Below are positions 34,804-44,861 of a DNA stretch of 64,000 nt, piece by piece. Origin of the DNA: Hansfordia pulvinata. Its lineage: Eukaryota > Ascomycota > Sordariomycetes > Xylariales. Below the pieces are notes generated by a model. The model made no database searches, was not told the DNA's origin, and worked only from the letters and a program-made list of their open reading frames with translations. How positions within the stretch are numbered: the first letter of the stretch is position 1; each line of letters opens with the position of its first letter. The position numbers were made by a program, and so were the translations under genes. The stretch lies in contig BJKQ01000003.1 in NCBI GenBank assembly GCA_006538405.1, positions 1,922,001-1,986,000 on the forward strand. The letters are read 5' to 3'.

Positions 34804-37692
34804 CTAGTGCCCGGTGCTGGGCCTCCGCGCCTTGGGGATGGGCGGCGCTATGTGCCGGAGCTGGGGCTGCCGGTATCCAGTCTTGGGTGGAGGAGCGCCT
34901 CGAGCGTGCCTCAGTGACAATGCACGCCGCGGCAGCAGCGCACTTGACAGGCTTTCACCCATGTCCGAGCCGGCGGCGCCCTGAGCCAAGCCCATAAAGC
35001 CACTGGCGCTGCTCGTCCTAATGTCTTGCCGCTCCCTTCTGTCTGCTCTCTGCCGCCGCCGGAAGGCCCTCTGCTCCGGCGTTGATTGAGAGGCTGCTGG
35101 GCGTGGCATAGCATGAATTTGGCTTCTGATGACCGCAAAATCCTCCTTGTCCATGCTGAGTCGCTGCGCCAGAGTCATGCGCTTGGGTTGCTTCCATTGG
35201 GCGAAGAAATCTATGTTTTCGAGCTGGCGCTTTCGAACCAAAGCTCTGGGCTTTGTAGACACGTTGGCTTTGAGAACATCCTTCTCAAGACGCTGGAGCA
35301 GGTATTCTTGGGTGCCCCTGCGCATCGATTCGAGTGCGTCGGGTTGTTTGAGAACGCTAGTCGCCTCTCTCTGGCGGGAGATCCGGAGTCGATCAGCCAC
35401 CTCGCCGCGCACCCTCTCTGGTAGGTACTCCAGTTTTCGCATAGTGACTCTATCTGGAGCAAACCCTGCGCGCTCCATACAGCGGATGGCCATGACAGTG
35501 TAGCGAATAGTCTTAGCACTAATGAAAGCTGCGACCAGCGCATTCCATGTCGGCAAGGTGGCTTTGGAAAAGCCCGCCCGCCTCATCATGTTGATCAACA
35601 TGATGAGACCGTTTATGTGCCTGTGGTTCTTCAGACTAATGGCAAGGAGCTGCCATGTACGGGCACAGGGCATGGGATAACGTCTGTTGTAGCCCAGCTG
35701 TCTCTTTTCCCTCCGCGCGGCATGGATCATACTACTGATAAAATCCAAGGGGCGCTTCCAGGACGATCTGAACTGCAAAAAGGCCCGCAGGAAGATATTG
35801 TAGGGGTGAGTGCCCTTTTCATCGACCATGACACGGGCCACAGGGTCCCCATTGGCAAGCAGACGGCGGAAGTGGCTGAAGTAGAAACCGATGTCGTTAT
35901 GCGATCGCTTGGACCTCAAAAGGGCAGCCAACATTAGGCACAGGGTGTCGCTGCTAGGTCTCATCAGACGGGATGCTGGAAGAGACCGAATCATGGCGAA
36001 TCTATCCGTGACCGGAGTAGCATATCTTGGTGGGACGCTTGTGGGCATGTTTTCCAGTGGTAGAACCACAAGCCTCTGTAGTGGCCCGAGGTGAAAGAAC
36101 TTGGCGTACAGGTTCAGCATGGGATAGAATGCATTGTTCGCCTTGCGTTGTCGACGACGCTTCTCTGGCTGGGCCTCGAAGTCGCGGAACAGAAAATGCA
36201 GCAGGTCGTTGACGATATAAGGATGCCAGGTTTCTCGAGTCTGCAGGATGTCAAGCAGCCTTCGTATGGACCCAAAGTCGCGTGCAGCTTTTGAGGCGTG
36301 AACCATGGTGGCGAGAACGTGGCTGTCAGGTTGAAATCCATGGTCAAGCATCATCTCAAACATGCCCCAGGCAGTGTCCAAGCGACCTCGAACACAGAAG
36401 TTGTGCATTAGCGCGGTCAGATTAATGAGATTCGGACGTAGCCCTTGGTGCAGCAGGAATTTGAAGAGCTCGTCTGGGGCCGTCGGGCCGTCAGTTGGCG
36501 TCGAGTCTCCAACTCGCAGATTCATGAGAGAAGTACAGACGCTTGCAGCAGCGGGCGAGTTGATATCAAAACCGGGCTGATCGCAGAGGTGGCGCAGAAT
36601 ATCCATGGCGCGCAGCTTGTAATTAGGCGCTTTGGCAAAGACGCTGGCGAAATGGAGGAGGGTATGGGGATGAAGGGGATGTTCGTGGCTTCGAAGGGTC
36701 TCGTAAAGTTCGAATGCAGACCCGGGGCGGAGATGAGAGATCAGCTTGCCCAGGTCGGTCTGGTCAAAGACAACTCGTCTCGAGGGGCAGACTTTCAGTA
36801 TGAAAGTGACGAGGTCGGCAATTTGACGGAGCTTCCCTTCGCGGTCGTGCAGAGACTCGGCGGTGCAGACAAGGAGGTGTACAGTGTCCTCAAGAACGTA
36901 GCTTGAACACAGCTCAGGGTCTAGAGTGAGGCGAATGAAATCGGGGACCACGCCGGGGTTTCTTCGAAAGGCGCCGCTGACCATGCGAGGCCACTGGAAG
37001 CGTCTCCCGTCCGCATCTAGGAGTGACCATCTCGACTTCAGCTGGTTCAAGTCAACACGAGACCTGGTGCCCCAGTTGACAAGTTGCGAGCTCCTCTTGC
37101 TTATTAGCCTCTTTCTCAAGGAGTATCTGAACCTTCTGACTTTCGAAGAAGTTGCTAGTTGGCGACGTTTGTCTTTCAAAACCGATAGTTGACGACGAAA
37201 ATGGCGTTTCCACGAGTCATGGTAGCGACTGAACATCCGGCGAGCACTGCTCGGGTCGTTTCGGTCCCGACTCCACGAGAGCCTCTCAAGCTGGTTGATG
37301 GCATGAGAGGCCTCGGCGGTAGTCAGGCCATAGTATTGAGCCACATCGTTCCGTAGGGGACCAAAGTAAGGATCATAACTCAAGAGTCTGTGGCGGAGCT
37401 CGACCCATCCGGAAGCTGGCCGGTCGGGAGGGTCATTGCGTACCTCCCACGGCACAGTTTTGCGGAGGGAGTCGAGTTCGAGATCCTCGTCCAAGCTTTC
37501 ATCGCTGGAACGACTGCGGGCGGTTCGGTGCTGGTCCGGGAATGACGTGTCATCGTTAAAGGCAGTCGGGGCCGCGAGCGCCGAAGGCGGAGTGTTCGTG
37601 AAGCCGGGGGGGGCTGAGTATGGAGACGGGAGCGCGAAATGCGAGCCGGGGAAGACCAGGCAGCAGGACGAGGGGCGAAGCGCGCTATGCAT
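34804..37692 (-). CDS. Mitochondrial pentatricopeptide-repeat (PPR) protein
   Basis: A single open frame of 962 codons begins at ATG 37692. Seen: helical repeats of PPR type, for example a block around residue 420-470 with TALMHNFCVRGRLDTAWGMF and MMLDHGFQPDSHVLATMVHAS, and another near 715-780 with MRRAGFSKATLPTWNALVAAF and RCMERAGFAPDRVT. A very basic region occurs near residue 155-210, and there is an Arg-rich C-terminus. Family knowledge: fungal PPR proteins bind mitochondrial RNAs for maturation, stability or translation. The ATG at 37718 in another frame starts MRSSFICRQC and continues as a typical Arg/Ser-rich mitochondrial presequence. It would join the main frame if the G8 run at 37606-37613 (C8 on this strand) were one base longer. 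The true start is therefore probably 37718. The specific family member (for example Cya5-like) cannot be decided by eye. Confidence 0.85.
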   Translation of the reverse strand: MHSALRPSSCCLVFPGSHFALPSPYSAPPGFTNTPPSALAAPTAFNDDTSFPDQHRTARSRSSDESLDEDLELDSLRKTVPWEVRNDPPDRPASGWVELRHRLLSYDPYFGPLRNDVAQYYGLTTAEASHAINQLERLSWSRDRNDPSSARRMFSRYHDSWKRHFRRQLSVLKDKRRQLATSSKVRRFRYSLRKRLISKRSSQLVNWGTRSRVDLNQLKSRWSLLDADGRRFQWPRMVSGAFRRNPGVVPDFIRLTLDPELCSSYVLEDTVHLLVCTAESLHDREGKLRQIADLVTFILKVCPSRRVVFDQTDLGKLISHLRPGSAFELYETLRSHEHPLHPHTLLHFASVFAKAPNYKLRAMDILRHLCDQPGFDINSPAAASVCTSLMNLRVGDSTPTDGPTAPDELFKFLLHQGLRPNLINLTALMHNFCVRGRLDTAWGMFEMMLDHGFQPDSHVLATMVHASKAARDFGSIRRLLDILQTRETWHPYIVNDLLHFLFRDFEAQPEKRRRQRKANNAFYPMLNLYAKFFHLGPLQRLVVLPLENMPTSVPPRYATPVTDRFAMIRSLPASRLMRPSSDTLCLMLAALLRSKRSHNDIGFYFSHFRRLLANGDPVARVMVDEKGTHPYNIFLRAFLQFRSSWKRPLDFISSMIHAARREKRQLGYNRRYPMPCARTWQLLAISLKNHRHINGLIMLINMMRRAGFSKATLPTWNALVAAFISAKTIRYTVMAIRCMERAGFAPDRVTMRKLEYLPERVRGEVADRLRISRQREATSVLKQPDALESMRRGTQEYLLQRLEKDVLKANVSTKPRALVRKRQLENIDFFAQWKQPKRMTLAQRLSMDKEDFAVIRSQIHAMPRPAASQSTPEQRAFRRRQRADRRERQDIRTSSASGFMGLAQGAAGSDMGESLSSALLPRRALSLRHARGAPPPKTGYRQPQLRHIAPPIPKARRPSTGH

Positions 37693-37718
37693 TGTCGGCA
37701 GATGAAGGAGCTTCGCAT

Positions 37719-38594
37719 ATTGAGTGTCGTGAGAGGCTGGTGAGCCGAAAATCGGCCAGAAATTTCATAACGGCGGGCGAGGTGCGCGCGCCAGCGGGAG
37801 TGCGTCGCACAGGGCCCGCTTTGTCACAAGACAGCAGCAGCTCGTACAGCGTGAGACACGAGGTATTGGAAATGGGCAAGCAATGGCACTGGGCGTCTGG
37901 CGTGGGGAGAGGGAAGATTGACGATGCGATGTCGCGGGTTGGCTTGTAGTGCGAGTGAGTAGGACCTTGGTCCGCCCTCTTATTACCAGGTAAGGTAGGC
38001 AGACGCGGTCGACTTTCTTTGGGCGCGCGCCCAAATGGGGCTGTCTGTTGAGTTTCTTATCGCGCAAGCCGCTGGGGCAAGGTTATCGGGCTCATAGCGT
38101 CTCAGCGCATGGCCCAGCGCCCAGCCAGGCCCTGCGTTCAGTGGGTGCCCAGCAGTCGTAGGTGCACTCATCAATCCAGGTTCCATCCGATAGATCTAGG
38201 TAATGGAAGGTACCTAACCTGCACCGAATGCTGTAGGCGGTACGTTCTTGCCTCTGGATCATCAACCATCCTCGACCTCGCGCCTCTCCAGACGACGACC
38301 AATCGCTCATCGCCTTCCCGCTCCATTGCAACCCTGGGCTCTTTCTTTCCCATTGGACCTATTCGACCGTGATCGTAGGCGAAAACCACACAAGTACCTC
38401 GCAAGCAGCGACCAGAGCCAGCGCCGACCGAGCCAGCCTTGCGGGCACCGCGACACGCCACGCCACGCCACGCCACGCCAGCTTCGCATACAGAGCAGGT
38501 CTGTCACCATACGAGAACGCCGACCACCGAGGGCGACAACGCCGAACCGAAGAAAAAGTCAGGGGCGGAAAGAGGACAGTCGACAGAAAAGAAA
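37719..38594. other. Shared promoter of the PPR and CWF18 genes
   Basis: 876 bases between divergent starts. A GCCAC pentanucleotide repeat lies at about 38456-38478 and TAGGTAATGGAAGGTACC near 38200. Codons upstream of 38595 are open in frame but there is no ATG with family support. Confidence 0.55.
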
Positions 38595-39413
38595 ATGCCC
38601 GCCACACAGGCCACGCTGAGCGCGGCCTCGGACGACCGCAAGGCGCGCCTGGCCAAGCTCAAGAACCTCAAGCGCAAGCAGCCCGCCGACGAGGTCGCCT
38701 CCCCGGAGGCTGAGGGCCGAAACGAGCCCAACACACCGCGCATCGGCGGAGACGATGAGGAGCACGACACAGCCATGACGGAGGCGCCCGCGCGGACGAC
38801 GTCGTCAAGCACAGCAGCGGCGGCGGCAGCAGACGAAGAACAAGAAGCGCAAGCCGGACAAAGTGAAGAGAAGCACCCACACCTGTCGGGGCGCAACTAC
38901 GACGCCGCGGCGCGCGGGCCCCGGCTGGGCTTCGAGACGGCGCCCTCGGCGGCCGCTGTCGCCTCGGGCGCCACGCTCGAGCAGAAGGCGGCGGCGCTCG
39001 AGGCGCAGGCGCTGGCGGACGAGAAGAGAGGAGGGGGCGGAGGCCCGGCAGCGGAAGCAGACGACAGCGCGACAGCAGCGGCCGCGGGCATCGACCTCTT
39101 CAACCTGCAGCCCAAGAAGCCCAACTGGGACCTGCGGCGCGACCTAGACCGCAAGCTCGAGGCGCTCGCGGTCCACACCGACAACGCCATCGCCCGCCTT
39201 GTGCGCGAGCGCGTCGCCGCCGCGCAGCAGAAGCAACGGGGTGGTGTCGAAGGTGGCGGCAGCGGCGGGCAGCAACCAGAAAGTGGCGGTGCGGACGGAG
39301 ACGGCGAGGCGGTGGGCATGGACGGCGTGGCGCTCGTCGAGGGCCTGCGCGTGAGGGAGCGCGAGGAGGAGGAAGACGAGAGGCGAGAACGCGAGGACGA
39401 AGATCTCGCATAG
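38595..39413 (+). CDS. cwf18: Cwf18/CCDC12-type spliceosome protein
   Basis: A single exon gives 272 residues. Family knowledge: Cwf18 (human CCDC12) is a small component of the Prp19/NTC-associated activated spliceosome. Seen: an N-terminal basic helix DRKARLAKLKNLKRK, a low-complexity acidic/Ala-rich middle with the family motif GRNYD near residue 98, and the signature core DLFNLQPKKPNWDLRRDLDRKL (about 170-195). This is followed by NAIARLVRERV and an acidic tail. Human CCDC12 is about 166 residues; the added length is Ala/Gly/Glu-rich filler between conserved blocks, as often seen in fungi. The ATG at 38595 begins the conserved helix; the frame is open upstream but has no nearer ATG. It is divergent from the PPR gene and convergent with the zinc-knuckle RS gene, another splicing-type protein. 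Confidence 0.88.
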   Translation: MPATQATLSAASDDRKARLAKLKNLKRKQPADEVASPEAEGRNEPNTPRIGGDDEEHDTAMTEAPARTTSSSTAAAAAADEEQEAQAGQSEEKHPHLSGRNYDAAARGPRLGFETAPSAAAVASGATLEQKAAALEAQALADEKRGGGGGPAAEADDSATAAAAGIDLFNLQPKKPNWDLRRDLDRKLEALAVHTDNAIARLVRERVAAAQQKQRGGVEGGGSGGQQPESGGADGDGEAVGMDGVALVEGLRVREREEEEDERREREDEDLA

Positions 39414-39829
39414 GGCAGCGCGTCGGATGCACCCCTTCTTCCTCCAAATAATTAATAAAACCCCGTCCTATCATCACAAATCCCCTGGCCCAGCGAGACA
39501 AGCTATCTGCCGAGCGAAGGCAGCACCCGTACATGGAGGCAAATGCTGGCCGTTGGCTGCCACAAACAGCATTGCCAGATAGTCCTTGTCACGAAGCTCC
39601 TGAGCTTACGGTCCGGGACGATCAAGCCAGCAATGACTTAAGGAGACGTGCAAACATGGTCGTATCAAGTCCACCAGTCCATAGGACAAAACTACAACGC
39701 CGGTTTTATCATACATCAGTGGGCAGGCAACGTTGCGCTTTTGTGCCCCCATCCGAGCCAGTGCCCCTCCCTCGTAATGCTACAGTGAATGCCTCGATCG
39801 GTGCCTTTCGGTGCCTTCGAATCTATTCT
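39414..39829. other. Convergent 3' regions, no gene seen
   Basis: About 415 bases. An AATAATTAATAAAA stretch at 39447-39460 is a good polyadenylation-type signal for CWF18. Nothing else was recognised. Confidence 0.6.
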
Positions 39830-40916
39830 TCAGCGGCCCGTGTTCATCGCTTGCGTCAGGGCCAACCTTTTAGAGAAGGGACTCAGGCTGCGCTCTCGGC
39901 GCGGGGGTGGCGGCCCGGACTGCCCACCCAAACGTTCGCGCTCACCCGGTCCCTGCTGCTCCCCTCTTGCCCCCGGGCGCCCCCGCTCGCGCTCGCGATC
40001 CTGCCTCTGCGGCACTTGACTTCTGCCTCGACCACGCTGGCCTTCCGGAGACCGGGAGCGAATGCGCCGCCTGTGGTTGGGCGGTGGAGATCTGCTGAGG
40101 CTCGAGGAGTACCTTCGCCGCCGTCCATATGGCTGCGCGGGACCCGGAGAGGCATTGGACGAGCCGTGGCGCCCCTGGCCGGGGCTGTAGTCGCGTGGCG
40201 GCTCCCTATCGGCGTGGCGCTGCTGCGGAGGTGGGGGACTGCTGCTGCCCCTGCTCCTCGACGGTGACCGCGAGGCTCCAAGGTAGCCGCGGTCCCGGGA
40301 TTCGCGCGATGGGGAGCGCTGCGCTCTCGGCGGCGCTGGATGGGCCCGCGGCGGGCTGTTGCTGGCTCTGCGGTGCGCGTGCCTCGGCGGCGACCTTGAC
40401 GGACTGCGGCGCCGCGGGGCCGGAGAGCGGGAACCGCTCGTAGATATGGTAGATACCGAGTCGTACGAAACAGACCTCTTGCGCGTGGCCGGAGCGTCAC
40501 CATCCGACATGTCGTCGTCCTGCTCTCGCTGCCGCTGCCTGGCGCGCTCCGCCTCGCGTTTGGCAAGTTGCTCATCGGCCACGCCTTTCCTGGAATGGGA
40601 TTTAGCAGAAGCACGTGGTAAGACAGCCGGGCTCACTTACTTCTTCTCCAGTCCCTCGGGCGCTTCATTGCTGAGCTTGGGCACCAGCTTCGGGTTGAAC
40701 AGCTGCTGGGTGCGCGAGGGCCTGGCGATGTAGGGCCGATCCTGAGTTGTGCCCTTGCATTCGTACGAGTAGTGACGTTCTGCAGGTGTTAGTTTGACCG
40801 ACGAGACTGTTCTATCGCGGTGCGCGCAACGTCAGGAGGGGGCGCATATCTCTTTTCAGGCACTTTTGGCACTGGACGCTGGCGGGCGTCGCCTTGGTCG
40901 GGCCACGGCGATACAT
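39830..40916 (-). CDS. Zinc-knuckle RS-rich protein (ZCCHC10-like), reading frame damaged
   Basis: Exons on the minus strand are about 40916-40850, 40780-40641 and 40589-39830. Seen: exon 1 encodes MYRRGPTKATPASVQCQKCLKR and exon 2 continues with RHYSYEC, together a CCHC zinc knuckle (C-x2-C ... H-x4-C). The family block RPYIARPSRTQQLFNPKLVPKLS follows. Exon 3 starts KKGVADEQLAKREAERARQRQRE and then becomes a long Arg/Ser-rich region with many SRSP-type dipeptides. ZCCHC10-family proteins share the knuckle and the PSRT block; RS regions are typical of splicing-associated proteins. Two defects are visible. Intron 1 would begin AT instead of GT at 40849, and one extra base at about 40739-40742 separates the knuckle frame from the PSRT frame. 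Removing that base makes all three exons coherent. It is either a decaying gene or a sequencing error. Exon 3 alone could be mistaken for Cwc21/SRRM2. Confidence 0.72.
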
Positions 40917-43900
40917 GATATCTGATCTGGACCGAGGCAATGGGGGGTGGTCGCAGGGTGGCGACGCGGACGTGCGAGGTGCAAGGCAATCGAGGCCCGG
41001 GGACAGCAGGCCTGCAGCCAGGAGAGGTGGCGGTTCGATGAATGAGGCAGGCCGGGAGCGCGCGCAGCAGGCAAATCGACGTGACGCAGGGGAACGAAGC
41101 GCCGCTGATACTGAGCAAGACGTCACAGGATGAGATGGCGAGCCCAGTGGAGAGCGCTGCGCGCACAGCGGGTAACTGTGGGCGCCGTCGAAACAGGCCT
41201 TTCTGTCAGCTGGAGGCGCAGCTGCTAAAAGATACGTCCATCTGTTAGATAGATGCGCTGCTTGCATGTACATGACAGCCCCACTTGTGCGAGAGGCAGT
41301 CTCGTACCAGAGTCGCGGCTGCGAATATTGGGCGTCTTCGTGTACGTACATGGATGGGTAAGGTACGGTAGGCACGGTAGGTAGGTGGTACCTCTCCTAC
41401 ATATGAGGTTAGGTACTCGTAGGTAGGCACTCAACGTGGCGGTGCCCACGGGCTGGGTTTCTGTTCGGTCTCTGTCCTGGAGTGGAATACCTAACCTCCT
41501 AGCATGATGCTGTACAATAGGTATCTGGCATTGGACGATGACCTACCACGTTCCTAGGAAGCCACAGTTCCAAGTCGAGTACAATACCCTTTCACCTGGG
41601 TGCCAAACCAGGATTCCGAATGGATGTCTAAACATCTCTTCGATCCCACACTTCCCAGCCTCTCAGGTCCCGATCATCTGAATAGCATCGTCAGAGGAGA
41701 ATTATCGCCGGTAGGGTGGGGGTAGAAACGACGAGCAGGGATGTAGGCGTATTTCTTTCCGGGGGCTCAGAGGAAAGACATTGGCAGACCGCACCACCGA
41801 GACAAGACTCACCCGGATCATCTCTACTTGGTTCAAATGCGGCGGAACACCACGTCCATCTATCTGTATACGATTAACTCGCCGCACTACACAACCATTC
41901 CAGGAGGCTTGGCGGCAGAGAGTAACGGATATCCCCTGTCTCGTGTTTGCTCGAGCACAAGGTAATGACAGACTATCTCATGCGCGTTGCTAGTTCCTTG
42001 CAGGCGGCGAACCGGCCTGCGAGTATCAAACAAGGCGGCCTCATATCGCACAAAGGCCCGCCTGGAATTCTGACGATGGGTGAGGACTGGGTTGCAGTCT
42101 GAGGCCAGCTCGGCGCGAACCAGCCCTACTCGTACCCGCGACGCACCACGGCGAAGCAAAACAAGGCAACTGATTGACGCATGCTGGCAACTGGTCACCT
42201 GTCGATGCAGGGGTGTGTTTACTCGTGCAAGTAAATCGAGGCGCATGTGAAGAAATACGGGTGAGATCCTAGCCGTCAGCCTCTCCGGGGTCGCCTTACT
42301 TATGACGCCCGGCCCTCACTTATATATCATCATATAAACAGGGCGCATGGAGCCGCCAGGCGTCGTCACACGGCTCTTTCTAGGCTCGTGTGACGTGGGC
42401 GCCGAGGGAGCCAACCCGGCCACCACAACGCAGCAGCTGGCCCCGGTCCTCGGTCGCCTGCAGCGCCCGGCGGTGCCATGCAGGCTTGCAGCAGTGATGC
42501 GCGACGGGGCCCCAACGGCCAGGCTACTTACGGAGTGCCGTGCGTGGCTCACTTGCAAGCTGTTCAGGAAGGACGTCGCTGGTTTGTGGTACGAGTATCC
42601 AAGCCTAAGCCTCAGGGCGTCGTTGGGGTGAGGTTGGGTGGAGGGGTCGCGCAGTACCGCCATACCCCTCTTCACGAGTACCAGACCTGGGTTGGCGGAG
42701 CATAAAAAGGATTCATAGAAGCGCGCTTATAACATGATTATACTCGTATTGAGCTACCTCTTCCTTGTATCTTTACCTTTGCCTCTTTATTCCATGGGTC
42801 CATACCATCTTTGGGTGCAGGTAGCATCGTCTGAGAGGACGGTAGCGGACAGACCTAGATCCGATCGACGTCGGTATTGCCTGCCGCGCAGGTTTGAATG
42901 TTGGACTTGGCATGTTGAAAAGGGCCATTAGGCGGCAAGCCTTCTGCATGGTGTTTTCCTTACAGAAACTGCTACATGGTTGACGAGCAGCCCCGGCCCA
43001 TGTACTCGTACCTCGTCCAACACATCCGATGATACTTGACCTGGACGGTCTTCAAATGCGCTCTTATTATTCCTGTCCTGGGTCTTTATGAATACATGCT
43101 CTTAAAAAAAAAGACCCTGCCGATTCAGCCGATTACATTCATGGACTGAAGATCGTGCACATAAATGCTTCTATCCTCTTCGTCGTACTCGATGTCTCGT
43201 GCCAGCATCGAGCCTCTTTTAGATCTTACAGGCGGCATAACGATGCAATTATCCTGTGCCTGTACTTGCTGGGCCCAGCGAAGTCCCAGATTCCGCAGGT
43301 TGAAGTCCGCGAAATGATGCACCTCCAGCATGTATTGTTTTCGGTTCCATTAGCCAGGGTGAAGTTCTGGTCGTTCCGCCGTACAAGACTTGGTCCTCGT
43401 ATTCTCAAAATGCTTTCGCGATCAGTGAATTACGAATTACCCGTTTAAGCTCTTATGGATAAGGGCGACTGGCACACATCGTGCAGCCGACAGACAAACA
43501 GAGTCACTCATCAATCGAACACAGAAGGCACTCCCACACCGCAAGGACTCGATGCACGAGGGTAGGTACCTACCTTAGGTACTCGTACAGAGGGAGACCC
43601 GGGCATCCAATGTGCCCGCCCGCGAGAACATGATAGCCAGATTCATGTACATCAGCAGGCGTACTCTCAGCTGTATGAGGTATGAGCTATTGGCTGGACA
43701 TACATCCATGTACATGTAGAAGGTTGTTCACGCGTACAGATACCTACCCATTGGGAGCTGCTCACCTAGAAGCAAGACACATAGACACTGGGAGAAGTAC
43801 CTGCATGTACTTGTAGCGCGCAACCCCCACCATCCAACCTTTCGCGTCTCACGTTGGAGGGAGGTAGGCGGCTACTTTAGGCTCACGGGGACTTCGCCCT

Positions 43901-44861
43901 GCCTGGTGGTCTGCATTGTCCAGCAAGTACCGGCGCCCGCTCGTCCCTGCCGCCCGTCGCAAGCAGGTCAGGTAGCAGCACCTGCCTTGAATGCGTGGGC
44001 TACCTAGTCAGTACCATCAATAATAATTTACTTTGGCCGTGCCTTTTATTCTTTGCCTCGCCTTACATTGCCTTGCACGAGTATCACCTTGGCCAGGCCA
44101 CCTTCATCGCCCGCCACCGTCACCGTCCCCTTCGCCGTCGCCGGCTTCACCTTGGCCCTGCCGCAACTCGGGCTCCCACCCACCGCATTGCGCCCCCGCG
44201 TGGCATCTTGTCGCTTCGAAACGCCTACCATCCTGGGCCCTGCTCAGCCGTCTCTCGCGACCCAGCGTTGGCCCGTTCTGCTGCTATCCCCTCCTTCCAC
44301 CCGCCCACACCCGCCAATCTACCAGCCTCTTCACGCCCTTCCCGGCCCTTCGTCTTCCACCATCGCCAACCGAGCCGTTAGACAAGGTCCTCGACCCCGA
44401 ACCACCGTTCTTGTGACGGCCTCCTCGCTCCGCAGAATCAGTGCATTATCTGCCGGCCGGCGTCGTTGATTGCTGTCGCTGCCATTGCCGCCTCGCGTCC
44501 CCTCAGCCACCACCGTCACCATCACGACCTCGACCGCCAATCGCCGCCGTTCGCAACCGCCATCGCCTCCAAACCTGATCTCTTCCTTTCCCACCATGAT
44601 CAGCTTCATGCCTCAATTCTCAATGGTCGCGTTGGCTCGTTCCCTCATCTAACGAGCGCCGTCAGGTCTATCGCCACATCGATATCCCACCCCCTCGTGC
44701 CCCCCCGCCTTCCTCATCTCGCCCTTGGATAGCGTACCCCTTCCCATTCCTGGACTGCCCTCTAGATTGCATCTTATTCGACAGGGGGAAATAGTCTTGC
44801 CGCCGTCCTGTCTGCTTCTCGCCTCCAACCGTATCATCGCGTTTCAGCCACTTTGCGAACA
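40917..44861. other. Intergenic region and promoter/leader of the R3H gene
   Basis: About 3.9 kb without a recognised gene. Perfect GTACTCGTAC copies are at 43002 and 43579, and near-copies occur around 41410, 42130 and 42589. TAGGTAGGTGGTACC and TACCTACC stretches occur near 41380 and 43565. From about 44050 the DNA is a CACC/CCGTC-rich pyrimidine leader of the gene at 44862. It contains a short upstream ORF (44596-44652) listed separately. Confidence 0.5.
44596..44652 (+). promoter_or_regulatory. Upstream ORF of 18 codons in the R3H gene leader
   Basis: ATG in the context CCCACCATGA, close to the optimal eukaryotic start, opens an 18-residue peptide ending with TAA, 209 bases before the main start. 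If it is in the mRNA it should reduce translation of the R3H protein. Whether it is transcribed is unknown. Confidence 0.4.

Noticed and set aside
39830..40589. Cwc21/SRRM2 identity for the RS-rich exon
   Set aside because: The RS region alone would fit, but the upstream exons encode a CCHC knuckle and PSRT block of the ZCCHC10 type, and the Cwc21 N-terminal motif is absent.
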